A stretch of 64,000 nt of DNA from Xenorhabdus cabanillasii (GCF_003386665.1 NZ_QTUB01000001.1:3348001-3412000); one strand, 5' to 3'. Counted from the stretch's first letter, positions 15,821-26,629 are shown. Program-made: numbers and translations. The notes: a model not told the origin generated them from the sequence alone.

Positions 15821-18800
15821 ATGAAAAAAAACAATACAGTAAAACCTATATTTTTGTGGGTGACATTATTTTGTGGACTATTACCTATTAATGCTTCAGT
15901 GGCCGATACTGGATATCAGGAACAGGGGCAAAAAAACTTACCTGATAGTTGGCTATCAGAGGAATTCAAGCGTCAATGGGGATTAACCGCAATTGGTGCG
16001 CACTATGCTTATGCACGTGGTTATACCGGAAAAGGGGTTAATGTCGGTGTGCTGGATGAGGCTGTTACTCAGCATTCTGAATTTGCAGGAAAACTTAAGA
16101 TATTAAGTCCTGAGGATACTTGGAACTATGGTGAAAAGAAAAATGGAACGATCATCTTCGGTGCTCACGGTAACCATGTGTCAGGAACTATTGCCGCAAA
16201 CAGAGACGGTAAAGGAATGCACGGCGTAGCATTTGATTCTGGCTTAATTACTGCAAAATATTTGCAAAATGAGTTCAATCGTACAGAAGCCATGATTCAG
16301 AGTAATGTTCGGGTTATCAATAATAGTTGGGGTGTTCGCCCCAGGTATGCTACTGATAGCAATGGTAATCCTATAAGATTTCCAAATGGAACAGTAAAAT
16401 ATGATAAAGTTACATTAGACGATGTGATTAAATATGCTACCCCGATTAAAGAAATGTTGGATAAGTTAAGTAAATCTCCAATCCCGGAGGATGATTTCTA
16501 TCCATTATTTGGAACAATCAGATCAGCATCCTTATTACGTGCAGCACGTCAAGACAAATTAGTTGTTTTTGCTGCGGGAAATGCCAACAACTATAACGTT
16601 ACCTGGTTACATGCAGGAATGCCGTTTTTCTTCCCTGATGTATTAAAAAATTACCTCAGCGTAGCCAACCTGGCCAGAGACAATCAAATTAACGTCTCAT
16701 CAACCAGTTGCGGATATACCGCTAGCTACTGTTTGTCCGCACCAGGCACTAGAATTTACAGTAGCACGGGTGATTTTGTCTCGAAAAATAATGGAAAAAT
16801 AGACGAAGAAGCTTTAAGTAAAGATGAACTGGAGATTAATCCTACTTATGAGGCTTACACTGGCACATCTATGGCATCCCCGCATGTAGTTGGAGCTGCG
16901 GCTGTCTTGATGCAGCGTTTTCCTTATATGACAGCGGAGCAAATCTCTGATGTTCTCAAAACAACTGCTACTGATCTGGGGGAAAAAGGTATTGACCGGC
17001 TTTATGGTTGGGGAATGCTGAACCTGAAAGATGCCATTGATGGTCCTAAGATGTTTATCACTAAGAAAGATATTCCTGCTGAATTCTATATTCCCGGTTC
17101 ATATACGGAAACTCAGTTTGTCGCAAATATCCCCGGAATGGGGGAAATAGTAGAAAAAGGTACTACTGTAGAACGGGTATGCGATAGCATTGAGTGTGCT
17201 TATGACTATTGGAGTAATGATATCGCAGGTCATGGTGGATTGACTAAAACCGGTAAAGGAACGCTTGAACTTGCTGGTAAAAATAGCACTTATAAAGGGC
17301 CAACCTGGGTAGAACAAGGCCAGCTGCAAATTAGTGGCTCTATAACTTCTGATGTCACTGTGCAAAATGATGCAACACTGAGTGGAAGCGGTACTGTTGG
17401 CTCACTTATGGTCAATACCAATGCCAATATTGCACCAGGCAATTTAAATTCAATCGGAATACTGAATGTTGATCGTAATGTTACTTTCCAGGAAGGTTCA
17501 CGCTATCTGGTTGAAGTTGCACCAAATACTCAAGGACGTAGTGATCGCATTTCCAGCAATGGTTCAGCGATATTGAAAGGTGGAGCTGTACAGGTCACGT
17601 TAGAAAACAACAGCAACTTACTCTCAAAGCATGAGGTTCGTAGCCTGCTTGGTCAGCAATACAATATTTTACAGGCAAACCGTGGTATCAATGGTCAATT
17701 CACTACCGTAGCGCCTAACTATTTGTTCGTTGGTACTCATCTTGACTATCAACCTAATAGGGTGATGTTAGATATAAAACGTAATTCCACTACATTCGCC
17801 AGCATGGGTAAAACCGCTAATGAACGTGCAATAGCCGATGCTGCTGATAAGCTGAATCTCGGTCATCCGGTTTATGAGAGTATCTTAATGTCTGATACGC
17901 CGGCTCAGGCTCGCCAGGCATTCCAACAGTTGTCTTCTGGACAGATCCATGCTGATATCGCTGCGGCACAAATCAATAGCAGCCGTTATCTGCGCGACAC
18001 ATTGAATACACGCTTACGTCAGGCAGATGGTGGAACCATTAATCAGGATATCAAAGCAGATAAAAATGGTGTTTGGGCGCAAATCACCAGTAACTGGCAA
18101 CGTGCCGATAATACCAGTGAAGTCAACGGCTATCGTATGTCTAATTATGGTGTGTTACTGGGCGCAGACAAAGAGCTGACCAATGATTGGCGTATCGGTA
18201 TGGCTACTGGTTATACTCGCTCTTCTCTGCGTGGTGGCTATAATACTTCAGCCGATAGTAACAATTTCCATCTGGCATTATATGGTAGCAAACAGTTTAA
18301 TGCTCTGGCATTACGTACTGGTATGGCCTATAGCTGGCATCGTTTTGATACAAAACGTTCAGTTGCTTTTGGCAGTCAGTCCGACAATCTGAAAGCCAAA
18401 TATGGTGCACAAACCGGGCAGATATTTACGGAAGCAGCTTATCGTATTAATGCTCCCTGGTTGAATCTGGAACCATTTGCCAACTTGTCTCACGTTAATT
18501 TCCGTAATGGTGGTATTAATGAGCAAGGTGGTGGTGCAGCATTAACTGGCGAAAAACAATCAAAAAATGCAACTCTCTCTATATTAGGTTTACGCGTTGA
18601 CCAAAAATGGCAGACGCAGAATCAAATTACTGTAGGTATGTATGGTGAATTGGGTTGGCAACATCAATTTGGCAATGTTGATCGTGGCAGTAAATTAAGT
18701 TTCAGCAACAGCAATGCAGCATTTACTGTCAGCAGTGTCTCAGCCGCGCGTGACGCCGCTGTCATCAAAGCAGGTACGGCATTGAGCATTAATGAAAATG

Positions 18801-18886
18801 CTAAATTATCTCTGGGATATAACGGTGTCTTATCGGGCAATCACAAAGATAACGGTGTATTCTTCAATGCCAACTGGAAATTCTGA
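15821..18886 (+). CDS. Autotransporter subtilisin-like serine protease
   Basis: A 1021-residue type Va secretion protein. After a signal peptide (~1-28) comes a peptidase S8 domain with catalytic Asp 79 (VGVLDEAV), His 116 (GAHGNHVSG) and Ser 350 (GTSMASPHVVG). A passenger-associated repeat follows at ~468-500 (LTKTGKGTLELAG, WVEQGQLQISG). The C-terminal ~270 residues form a 12-strand barrel ending NANWKF. The barrel delivers the protease to the surface, where relatives (SphB1, Serratia Ssp) process surface proteins or degrade host proteins. It lies next to a second secreted protease gene in the same direction with a separate terminator. Confidence 0.93.
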   Translation: MKKNNTVKPIFLWVTLFCGLLPINASVADTGYQEQGQKNLPDSWLSEEFKRQWGLTAIGAHYAYARGYTGKGVNVGVLDEAVTQHSEFAGKLKILSPEDTWNYGEKKNGTIIFGAHGNHVSGTIAANRDGKGMHGVAFDSGLITAKYLQNEFNRTEAMIQSNVRVINNSWGVRPRYATDSNGNPIRFPNGTVKYDKVTLDDVIKYATPIKEMLDKLSKSPIPEDDFYPLFGTIRSASLLRAARQDKLVVFAAGNANNYNVTWLHAGMPFFFPDVLKNYLSVANLARDNQINVSSTSCGYTASYCLSAPGTRIYSSTGDFVSKNNGKIDEEALSKDELEINPTYEAYTGTSMASPHVVGAAAVLMQRFPYMTAEQISDVLKTTATDLGEKGIDRLYGWGMLNLKDAIDGPKMFITKKDIPAEFYIPGSYTETQFVANIPGMGEIVEKGTTVERVCDSIECAYDYWSNDIAGHGGLTKTGKGTLELAGKNSTYKGPTWVEQGQLQISGSITSDVTVQNDATLSGSGTVGSLMVNTNANIAPGNLNSIGILNVDRNVTFQEGSRYLVEVAPNTQGRSDRISSNGSAILKGGAVQVTLENNSNLLSKHEVRSLLGQQYNILQANRGINGQFTTVAPNYLFVGTHLDYQPNRVMLDIKRNSTTFASMGKTANERAIADAADKLNLGHPVYESILMSDTPAQARQAFQQLSSGQIHADIAAAQINSSRYLRDTLNTRLRQADGGTINQDIKADKNGVWAQITSNWQRADNTSEVNGYRMSNYGVLLGADKELTNDWRIGMATGYTRSSLRGGYNTSADSNNFHLALYGSKQFNALALRTGMAYSWHRFDTKRSVAFGSQSDNLKAKYGAQTGQIFTEAAYRINAPWLNLEPFANLSHVNFRNGGINEQGGGAALTGEKQSKNATLSILGLRVDQKWQTQNQITVGMYGELGWQHQFGNVDRGSKLSFSNSNAAFTVSSVSAARDAAVIKAGTALSINENAKLSLGYNGVLSGNHKDNGVFFNANWKF

Positions 18887-18910
18887 ACAATAAAAACCCT
18901 ATAAAAAAAC

Positions 18911-18944
18911 AAACTCATTGCTGGCAATAGCTGGCAGTGAGTTT
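18911..18944 (+). terminator. Terminator of the autotransporter gene
   Basis: Arms AAACTCATTGC and GCAGTGAGTTT (one G-T pair), followed by TTATTTTC. The loop-side sequence GCTGGCAGTGA also occurs in the terminator of the next gene at 20599-20624. Confidence 0.75.
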
Positions 18945-19067
18945 TTATTTTCTTCTCCATTTGATGGCTTTGTATCCACGGCAACACAAAACAGTTAAAT
19001 AGAGCTTATGCATTATGAGCCGGATAATAACTATCGAGTCATCTACATAACCTAAAGGAGGAACATT

Positions 19068-20588
19068 ATGACTTATCGTAAGGCTCTGTTAGTCAGTTTG
19101 TTTTCTATCACAGCAAGTTCAAATGTTTTAGCTTTAAGTAATACATCTATTGATTTTGCTGAATCTAATGATAATGGTGCTCCATTAATGAAATCAACCG
19201 ATCCTGGTGCCGATAAATTCAGAACTGTCGGTAAATTTTTTGGGGGAGCAAGCTGTACTGCAACCCTGATTGCTGGTGAAAATGAACCAAGCCCAGAGAC
19301 TCCGGCCTTGATACTAACAGCAGGACACTGTGTTAATAGCAATGTAGGAACAAATGAAGTGATTGTTGATCGGCCAGTAAAAATGGAGTATTGGCAATAT
19401 ACTCCGAATTATTTTATTGACAAAAAAGACAATCTTTCACCAATAAAAATTGATCGTATTCTGTATTCAACGATGAAACACCAAGATATCGCAGTCTTAC
19501 AATTGAAGACCACTTATGGTGATCTGGCTAAAAAAGGCTATCATCCTTTGAAGCTGAAGAAAAACTTAGAAATGAAACATCAGCCTATCGTGTTGACTCA
19601 TATTCCTGTTGATAATGTTGATTACGATTTTGCTTACCTCAGAAAGTCTGAATGTGATATTACCGGAAAATCACCATTATTGTATGAAGGTTCCGCGCCA
19701 TGGATTTGGTCTCCTGTCTTCTCTGTGAATTGTGCTGGTGTAGCCGGCGGAACATCTGGCTCCCCTGTTTTTGAAAAAGGTAAAACAGACGTTATTGGTG
19801 TTCTTAATACAACCACAACACCAGGCATGACAGGTTGTGGGTTCGGCAGACCTTGTACTGTCGAAAACAATAAAGGTGTTTCAGAAGAAGGAGCCAGTTA
19901 TTTCATTCCTGTAGATACCATTGCTAATGCAATAACTAAGGACAACAAACTGGATCTATCTAAACTGGAAAATAATAGCGGTAACATTTTAGAAAGAAGT
20001 AAGCTGTGGTCCCCCTGGGTTACTCAAAGTGTTGTTGACGGAGAGAAAGCGAAATGGGATGTCATTATCAAAGAAGGTGCTGATGTCAAAAATATCCGCT
20101 ATAAAGCAGGGTTGATCAGCGAAGTGGATTGTACAAATGAAGCAGGATATAGCGCTCCAGTTTCTGCCAGCAATAAGCCATTGGAAAACATATTACTGCC
20201 TGAAAAAGACGGCATCTATAAACTCTGTGTTATCCATCAGAACAATGATGGTCAATGGCAAAAAACAAAAGATGCCTCTGTGATGTTGCGAGAAATTGAT
20301 AATGTTCCACCATCAATCAAACCAATTATCCATAAAAATGACCATGGAAGTGACAACTGGTATATAACTGTTAAAGCTCAACAATATGAACTCATGGGTG
20401 TACAAGTAAAATATGGGCCTAAAACAACAACTAACTGTGACGATAAATCAGGTTACGGTTTTGCCTGGAGACCTATAGTTCTGGCGAAATCTGAATCTCC
20501 ATGGCGTGTATGTGCATATGGTCAAGATATGGCAAAAAATGATAGCCAAATTAGTGTACTTGATATTGAAGCAACTGCTGCTAAATAA
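19068..20588 (+). CDS. Secreted trypsin-like serine protease with C-terminal extension
   Basis: A 506-residue protein with signal peptide (~1-22). The chymotrypsin-fold triad is His 87 (LILTAGHC), Asp 140 (HQDIAVLQL) and Ser 230 (AGGTSGSPVF). The protease domain ends around residue 300. The remaining ~200 residues look like two beta-rich modules (from about WSPWVTQSV and from VPPSIKPII), perhaps for adhesion or substrate binding. GGAGG precedes the ATG. Being secreted and next to the subtilisin autotransporter, it probably adds to extracellular proteolysis in the insect host. Confidence 0.88.
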   Translation: MTYRKALLVSLFSITASSNVLALSNTSIDFAESNDNGAPLMKSTDPGADKFRTVGKFFGGASCTATLIAGENEPSPETPALILTAGHCVNSNVGTNEVIVDRPVKMEYWQYTPNYFIDKKDNLSPIKIDRILYSTMKHQDIAVLQLKTTYGDLAKKGYHPLKLKKNLEMKHQPIVLTHIPVDNVDYDFAYLRKSECDITGKSPLLYEGSAPWIWSPVFSVNCAGVAGGTSGSPVFEKGKTDVIGVLNTTTTPGMTGCGFGRPCTVENNKGVSEEGASYFIPVDTIANAITKDNKLDLSKLENNSGNILERSKLWSPWVTQSVVDGEKAKWDVIIKEGADVKNIRYKAGLISEVDCTNEAGYSAPVSASNKPLENILLPEKDGIYKLCVIHQNNDGQWQKTKDASVMLREIDNVPPSIKPIIHKNDHGSDNWYITVKAQQYELMGVQVKYGPKTTTNCDDKSGYGFAWRPIVLAKSESPWRVCAYGQDMAKNDSQISVLDIEATAAK

Positions 20589-20598
20589 ATAAACAACC

Positions 20599-20624
20599 TC
20601 ACTGCCAGTAATCGCTGGCAGTGA
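20599..20624 (+). terminator. Terminator of the trypsin-like protease gene
   Basis: Perfect 10-bp arms TCACTGCCAG and CTGGCAGTGA with a six-base loop, ten bases after the stop. Confidence 0.75.
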
Positions 20625-20808
20625 ATTTCGTTATCGAAACCGCAAAATTAGGCTAATACACTACTAAGAATTTTTCCCCGTACCACTATTACCTTCACTC
20701 CCCTATTTTTAACCCAACACACGATGTAGTAGCTAAAGACAGCTAAAAATTTCATCAATTTTGTTTATTTCTACCCAATCCTATATTTTCATCTGAGGAG
20801 GCTTGAAT

Positions 20809-22029
20809 ATGCCATCACGTATTATTTTGCCTATAGTTTCACCACTAATTTTACCGATATTCTCATTTGCTGTATTTTTCATCGGTGCAACAGAGTTTAT
20901 GCTATCTCCCATGCTCAAACCATTGGCTGAAGCATTTGAAACAACAACAGATAAAGCGACCTGGCTGGTATCCAGTTATGCCCTCGCTTACGCACTTGCA
21001 GCACCGATTTTTGGTTGGTTATCTGATCGGATAAGTCGATATAAATTGTTACTGGCATCTTTGCTGTTTCTTTCACTTGATGGGTTGGCATTGGCCATAG
21101 CCCCCAATTTAGAAATTGCCATCGGATTGCGTATTTTCGGAGGTATTGCTTCGGCAGCTCTGATCCCAACTATTTTTGCATTGGTTGCAGATATTTTCCC
21201 TCCCGATAAACAAACCTCAGCAATGGGAATCGTTATGCTTGGCATGACTGTGGGTATTGCAGCCGGCCCTGTTTTCGCAGGCGTGTTAACAGCAGTTTTT
21301 AACTGGCGGATACCATTTTTAATAAGTGCAATCGGATGTATTTTGCTTTTTATTTTAAGCAGAAATGTTTTAAGCCGAAAACTGCCTTTAAACCTGAAAA
21401 GAAATTTCTCCCAAAATCATCGAATAGGAAAAACAGAAATCACATTTCAATGGATATACCAGGGGCATTTAATCCGCCCTCTTATCGCAAAAGGGTTTTG
21501 GAATGGTGCGGCAGTATCTGCTTTTATATTGACCGGAGAAGTATTAAGACGACATTATGATTTAGAAACAGACGCAGTTGGTATCTCCGTTTCTGCATTT
21601 GGCATCGGGCTTGGTTTGGGGAATCTATCTGTAAATTTTGTGAGGCGTTTACATATCCGGGATGAAGGCATACTACTGTTGGCTTTAATAACACTTTTCG
21701 CAACCAGTTCTGTATTTATGCTATTGCCGTTGTCCTTGTTCTTTAGTCTTGGCAGCCTGATGTTATGGGGTTGTGCACTCGGCCTTGCAGCCCCTGTCAG
21801 CACTTCTGTTCTGGCAAATCGAGCAAAACAGAATAAAGGCCAAATATTGGCAGTATCTGAAAGCCTGAATAATCTGGCGATTCTATTTTTACTCCCTATT
21901 ACGACCAGGCAACTCACTCAGCACGGTATCGAGACCGCAATGATAATACTGGGAAGCTGCTTGATAATAGCTATTGGGCTGATATTGAGAGATTATTTAG
22001 TGACACTGTCACTAAATAAAGGCCAATAA
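20809..22029 (+). CDS. MFS transporter, drug:H+ antiporter-1 type
   Basis: A 406-residue membrane protein with 12 predicted helices. The start at 20809 is chosen because GAGGAGG sits seven bases upstream; a TTG six bases earlier is less likely. The loop 2-3 signature GWLSDRISRYKLLL and the antiporter motif around GMTVGIAAGPVFAGVL point to the DHA1 exporter group. The substrate is unknown. It is monocistronic and ends at a terminator shared with the convergent tyrP. Confidence 0.85.
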   Translation: MPSRIILPIVSPLILPIFSFAVFFIGATEFMLSPMLKPLAEAFETTTDKATWLVSSYALAYALAAPIFGWLSDRISRYKLLLASLLFLSLDGLALAIAPNLEIAIGLRIFGGIASAALIPTIFALVADIFPPDKQTSAMGIVMLGMTVGIAAGPVFAGVLTAVFNWRIPFLISAIGCILLFILSRNVLSRKLPLNLKRNFSQNHRIGKTEITFQWIYQGHLIRPLIAKGFWNGAAVSAFILTGEVLRRHYDLETDAVGISVSAFGIGLGLGNLSVNFVRRLHIRDEGILLLALITLFATSSVFMLLPLSLFFSLGSLMLWGCALGLAAPVSTSVLANRAKQNKGQILAVSESLNNLAILFLLPITTRQLTQHGIETAMIILGSCLIIAIGLILRDYLVTLSLNKGQ

Positions 22030-22176
22030 ACGTAACAAAATATATTGATATGGCCTTCTGTCAGTTAGCCAAACAGACTATATTGTGTGAAATGTAGGAA
22101 AATCTCTTCCCTCTCTGACAAATATCATCGAAAAAGATTACTGGACAATTTGGACAGGTATCAAATAATTCATTAG

Positions 22177-22202
22177 AAGGCTTTGGAATTCACCAAAGCC
22201 TT
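22177..22202. terminator. Terminator between MFS gene and tyrP
   Basis: Perfect 10-bp arms AAGGCTTTGG and CCAAAGCCTT with loop AATTCA. TT follows on the plus strand, serving the MFS gene. It also lies past the leftward tyrP stop. Confidence 0.7.
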
Positions 22203-22228
22203 TTGACAATGATAAGGAGTTAATGAAC

Positions 22229-23437
22229 TTATCCAACTTCAGGTAATATTCCGGTCACAATGCCTATTTGAATAGAAATTACTGCGATCCCACAAAGAAA
22301 TACCAAAATCAATGCAGGCGTTCCGCCGAAGACACGATATTGGCATATATTTTTTTGGCGAACCTTAAAAATCAAAATACCAGGTAATAACAGAGCAAGG
22401 ATTGATAACGCAATAGCAGCATATCCCAACGCCATGACGAATCCTTTTGGATAAAACAGAGCAAACACTAATGGAGGTGCAAATGTCAGCAATCCGGTTT
22501 GTAAGCGCCCTGCTACATTATCCTGACGTTTGAAAAGATCTGCCAGAAAATCAAATAACCCAAGAGTGACACCCAAAAAAGAAGTTGCCAATGCCAGATT
22601 GGCGAATATTTGCACTGAAAATTCTGTTTTTGGTGATGCAACTACATCACGAATCGAGTGGAGCAATCCATCTAATCCAGATTTTTCAGCCAGAATTCCC
22701 AATAATGTTGTTGAATCAAGACTTCCTAATGTAGCTAACTGCCAAAGGATATAAGCCATCAGAGGAATTGCACTGCCGATAATAAATATCCATCGTAATT
22801 TGCGGATATCACCTTTCATATATCGTACAATGCTCGGTATGCTGCCATGAAAACCAAATGAAGTGAAAACAACAGGAATAGCAGATAAAATAAGACCTTG
22901 TTCAATAGGCATAGATAATAAATTTACATGCTGAACGTACGGAAGCATCAAACCGAGCATCAATACCAGAAAGATAATCTTGGCGCTAAACAACATCCTG
23001 TTTATAAAATCGACAGAACTAGTGCCAATACAGACAATCCCACCACCAATCAAGGTGAATAGAAGTACGCCTACAGCACCATGAAATGAAGCACCTGACC
23101 ATTTATTAATGCTGGCAGTAAGCAAATCACCTGCCCCACTGATATAAGCCGCAGTTAAGGCGTACAACAGAAACATCATGCTGAAACCAGTAATGACTTT
23201 TCCATATTTTCCAAGATAACGATAAGCCAGTGTCCCTAAACCGGTATCGAATGATTCATACTGATAAGCTTCAACCAGCAATAATGCGGTATAACTCATC
23301 AAAATCCATATCCCAACCAGCATAATAAAACTAACACTAAAACCTATACCAGATGCAGCAAGTGGCATTGCCAGCATACCTGCTCCGATCGTTGTCCCAG
23401 CGACAATAAAAATACTTCCCAGGGTACGATTTTTCAT
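22229..23437 (-). CDS. tyrP: Tyrosine/aromatic amino acid permease, TyrP family
   Basis: A 402-residue inner-membrane protein of the hydroxy/aromatic amino acid permease family, with about 11 helices. The first helix carries the family motif [14 protein letters not shown]. It starts 18 bases after the stop of the tyrosine decarboxylase gene, so they form an operon. In that setting it likely brings in tyrosine, perhaps in exchange for tyramine. Exchange is an inference, since classical TyrP is a proton symporter. Confidence 0.88.
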   Translation of the reverse strand: MKNRTLGSIFIVAGTTIGAGMLAMPLAASGIGFSVSFIMLVGIWILMSYTALLLVEAYQYESFDTGLGTLAYRYLGKYGKVITGFSMMFLLYALTAAYISGAGDLLTASINKWSGASFHGAVGVLLFTLIGGGIVCIGTSSVDFINRMLFSAKIIFLVLMLGLMLPYVQHVNLLSMPIEQGLILSAIPVVFTSFGFHGSIPSIVRYMKGDIRKLRWIFIIGSAIPLMAYILWQLATLGSLDSTTLLGILAEKSGLDGLLHSIRDVVASPKTEFSVQIFANLALATSFLGVTLGLFDFLADLFKRQDNVAGRLQTGLLTFAPPLVFALFYPKGFVMALGYAAIALSILALLLPGILIFKVRQKNICQYRVFGGTPALILVFLCGIAVISIQIGIVTGILPEVG

Positions 23438-23455
23438 ATCTATATCCCTTTAGTA

Positions 23456-25405
23456 TCAACTGAGAAATGAAGTATCAAAATCTAATCTTTGATGTAATTT
23501 CTTTTCTTTTTCATCAACAATTTGAGTCAGTTTTCTAACAAAAATAGATTTTAATTGCTCCCAATATTCTTCGAAGTGTTCTTCATTACGCAGACAATGT
23601 GTCATTACGGCTGCCCGCAATACATATATATGATGCACTTCTTTCCATTCACTATAACTAAAACCACATTGTTCAGCGTAATACCCAGGGATATCACCAT
23701 ACTCTTTGTAATCCAGTATTGTTGATGATGTGAGAAGATCGTTGACATAAGCACGTCCGGTGGAATATGAACATAGTTCATAGATCCGTTTGTTGAGAGC
23801 GTTGTGGTTCAGCAGGCTGGTATTTCCGACTTCTTTGAAAGAAAAATTAATCATATGAAAGTCAGGTGTTGGCATGATATGCATTTCAAATTGATATTTT
23901 TCAACCTTTATTGGCTGCATATTGGTTATTTTATCCAATAATCGATTGGCAGTGACGATCCCGGCAGCGATCACTTTGCCATACCCATTAATGTTCAGAG
24001 GTAATAATCTATGCGCTGCCCACAAAGCTGCGGCAGTTGCTCCTGCCTTTGAACCTTCCATTATAGAGGCACCCAATATTCCTCGATTACTGGTTGGTGA
24101 ATCACTGTGAACACCACTACTTTCAAAGATATAAGCAGCATGGGAAGAAATTAAATCTAGAATTCGCTTATCCTTTATACAGATAGCACCAGCCGAATAT
24201 TGAATGAATCCCATCTTATGGGGATCAACAGTAATCGAATCGACGTGTTTCAGTGCCTTGAAACTCTGATAGATTTCCGGTTTAGGCCAGTTAATATTTT
24301 CAGGGATCAGACCAAGTTCATGATGATGCTTAACTAATTCATCATATTCCATAAATTTTCCCTGCTCATTCAGGAGTAAAGAACAGGCATAACCTGCATA
24401 GGCAGCATCAGCATGAATGTAAAATGATGCTCCATAACGTTCTTCACATTCCTGCCTTAGCTTTATCACTTCATCAATGCGATCAATTGCACCTACTTCC
24501 GTTGTACCCACTACAGCAATCATTGCCAAAATAGCTTCTCCTTTCTCAATAAGAGAAAGAGTGATTTCACGCATCTTAGCAATATCAGTCTGATAATGTT
24601 CATTAACGGGCAATGGAATAATATTTTCTTGTCCAATACCAAAAATATCGGCCGCTTTTATCCAAGAGTAATGCTTAGACTGTGGTACAAGTAGCTTGCC
24701 TAAAAATTCCGGTTTAACGCCTATGCCACGACATGTCATATCGCGTATTTCATTAAATACTCCCTGCTTTTTTAACTCACTAATTAAATCAACGGCTTCT
24801 GTTGTTGAAATATTCATTAATTGTTTTTGAGACTTGTGACTGAGCAGGTTTTTAGTTTCGGGATGCTGGGAGATGGCTAAAGGTAGTGTTTTTAAGTTTC
24901 TGGCAACCCAAAGGCCCTCATAGTTAGCCACTGTTCCTCCTGAGGTAATATGTCCCCAGGCTTGTTGTGGGTCATAGCCAAACATTCGGCAGAGATCCAA
25001 CCCGGATTCAAGCTCAAGATCTGTTGTGGTTGGTGATGCTTCATAAGAACAGTTATTCGGGTTGTACATCATTGCCATGACATAGGCGAGATTAGACACC
25101 ATTAAAGTGTCACCATTGATGTGTCCAAGATAACGGGGAGAAAAGAAAGGAATGGAGGTGTCTTTTAGTTTTGCCGATAACTGATTTAATATTCCTTCTG
25201 TCCGATACAATGTTTCTCTGTAGTTTTGCTCATAGCGATCAATTGACGTAACCAGAGCGGAATCTTCAGGATGAAAACCTGAACGCCAATACATATGTTC
25301 ACTGACCGCATAATCCATCATTTCCCTGAAAAACACAGCATTTTCTGACTTTGGACCTAAAAATAGGGCATCTACATTTAAGTTAGAATTAAGTGGCTTA
25401 GTCAT
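23456..25405 (-). CDS. Tyrosine decarboxylase (PLP-dependent, group II)
   Basis: A 649-residue decarboxylase similar in length and motifs to the Enterococcus/Lactobacillus TyrDC family. Substrate and cofactor motifs include PRYLGHINGDT, HITSGGTVANYEGL, FYIHADAAYAGYA and the PLP-lysine motif VDPHKMGF (lysine about 397). It converts tyrosine to tyramine and CO2, using up a proton. With tyrP next in the operon this resembles the acid-tolerance tyrosine/tyramine system of Gram-positive bacteria. Tyramine could also feed specialised metabolites or act on the insect host. Phenylalanine may be a second substrate. Confidence 0.88.
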   Translation of the reverse strand: MTKPLNSNLNVDALFLGPKSENAVFFREMMDYAVSEHMYWRSGFHPEDSALVTSIDRYEQNYRETLYRTEGILNQLSAKLKDTSIPFFSPRYLGHINGDTLMVSNLAYVMAMMYNPNNCSYEASPTTTDLELESGLDLCRMFGYDPQQAWGHITSGGTVANYEGLWVARNLKTLPLAISQHPETKNLLSHKSQKQLMNISTTEAVDLISELKKQGVFNEIRDMTCRGIGVKPEFLGKLLVPQSKHYSWIKAADIFGIGQENIIPLPVNEHYQTDIAKMREITLSLIEKGEAILAMIAVVGTTEVGAIDRIDEVIKLRQECEERYGASFYIHADAAYAGYACSLLLNEQGKFMEYDELVKHHHELGLIPENINWPKPEIYQSFKALKHVDSITVDPHKMGFIQYSAGAICIKDKRILDLISSHAAYIFESSGVHSDSPTSNRGILGASIMEGSKAGATAAALWAAHRLLPLNINGYGKVIAAGIVTANRLLDKITNMQPIKVEKYQFEMHIMPTPDFHMINFSFKEVGNTSLLNHNALNKRIYELCSYSTGRAYVNDLLTSSTILDYKEYGDIPGYYAEQCGFSYSEWKEVHHIYVLRAAVMTHCLRNEEHFEEYWEQLKSIFVRKLTQIVDEKEKKLHQRLDFDTSFLS

Positions 25406-25717
25406 AAGCGCAATATCCTCAATTGTTCATTATTCTTTGTTAGCTATTTATTCATTAACTAAGTCAAGCTATGAACACAGATATAAAACATATGATTTGA
25501 AATATTAATAACAAGTTAATAAATACTTTAAATTTGTGCGCCAGAACAAAAAAATGGTAAAAAAAGATGTGATCCAGTAGTGTTTTAAGGATGATTTATA
25601 AATTCAAGACCATGAATATATTGTGGTTTTCTGCACATAAAATCAGTGACGGTACCACATTTTTTATTGTGCAGATTCAAATAAATGGAGTATATATATT
25701 TATGATGATATTAATAA
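25406..25717. other. Spacer between dmsC and the tyrosine decarboxylase operon
   Basis: Holds the promoter of the decarboxylase operon and, at 25631-25674, an imperfect inverted repeat (CTGCACATAAAA with TTTTATTGTGCAG, one base bulged). The repeat could be the terminator region of dmsC. No gene seen. Confidence 0.4.
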
Positions 25718-26629
25718 TTAAATGTTGCACATGATAAAGAAAATATACTGATTAATGATTTCAGCAATAAACATAATAATTGTACCCGACAGAATAGGAT
25801 AACCTGTTCGAATGCGTGTTCTGTTTCGCCCTTTCCATAATGTATATGCCCAGATAGCCATAGCAATAATGTATAAACACCATGTTATCATTCTGAAACC
25901 GAATGCACTTTTGAAGTTAAGTTCTGGTTGATGGGGAAAAATGGTGTTTTTTCCTTCACTTTCCGGTGCTGTCTCTACTAACCATCCCATGTATGCTGGT
26001 TGTTCAATCAATCGCATTGTCACACTAATAAAAACAATAATCAGCGCTGACATAATAAGTTTGGTAGGAATTTTTTCTCGCATAAGTTTTCTGCCCGACT
26101 GACTAATAAATGACAAAGCCAGTGCTGGCCCCAACGTAAATACTGCACCATAGAACAAAAAATAAGTATTAATGTTTGTCCAGGTGAGCATGGCACTGTG
26201 CAAATAAATACTGACCATATAGTGAATATCAGCTAAGCCAATAATACCGATCCCCGCCATAACATATACATGTCCCCGTTTGGTGACCAAAACAAAAAGT
26301 GTATATAAACTCAACGTACCAAAGTAGATGGCAGCGAATGTTGTTTCTATATTTATCCACTCCCGCCGGTGTATTATGTTATGCAATTGTAATAAATGAT
26401 ACACACCGAATGGATATCCCATAATATCTAAAGAAGATAGCAACCCTATTCCAGACAGTATGCTACTGATTACTAAAGCTATGCGGACAGGGACAACCGT
26501 TGATTGTTGCCCTGTGTTTGTTTTCTGATTAAAACAATAAATATAAAGTGCACTCATCAGTACCAGGCCAATAGAACTTTGCACTATCATTGTAAATGCA
26601 ATTAAGTTAATCAGATAAATTATCTGCAT
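25718..26629 (-). CDS. DmsC-family membrane anchor of a DMSO/TMAO-type reductase, orphan
   Basis: About 303 residues with eight hydrophobic segments; the layout fits DmsC/YnfH, which anchors a molybdopterin reductase and oxidises menaquinol. No dmsA or dmsB lies on either side. On its 5' side an IS630 element begins within a base or two of the ATG at 26627-26629, and no ribosome site precedes this ATG. An in-frame GTG at 26650 lies in the element-derived sequence. The first helix is intact, so only a few residues and the promoter or upstream genes were probably lost. Probably non-functional or expressed only by read-through from the element. Confidence 0.7.
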   Translation of the reverse strand: MQIIYLINLIAFTMIVQSSIGLVLMSALYIYCFNQKTNTGQQSTVVPVRIALVISSILSGIGLLSSLDIMGYPFGVYHLLQLHNIIHRREWINIETTFAAIYFGTLSLYTLFVLVTKRGHVYVMAGIGIIGLADIHYMVSIYLHSAMLTWTNINTYFLFYGAVFTLGPALALSFISQSGRKLMREKIPTKLIMSALIIVFISVTMRLIEQPAYMGWLVETAPESEGKNTIFPHQPELNFKSAFGFRMITWCLYIIAMAIWAYTLWKGRNRTRIRTGYPILSGTIIMFIAEIINQYIFFIMCNI

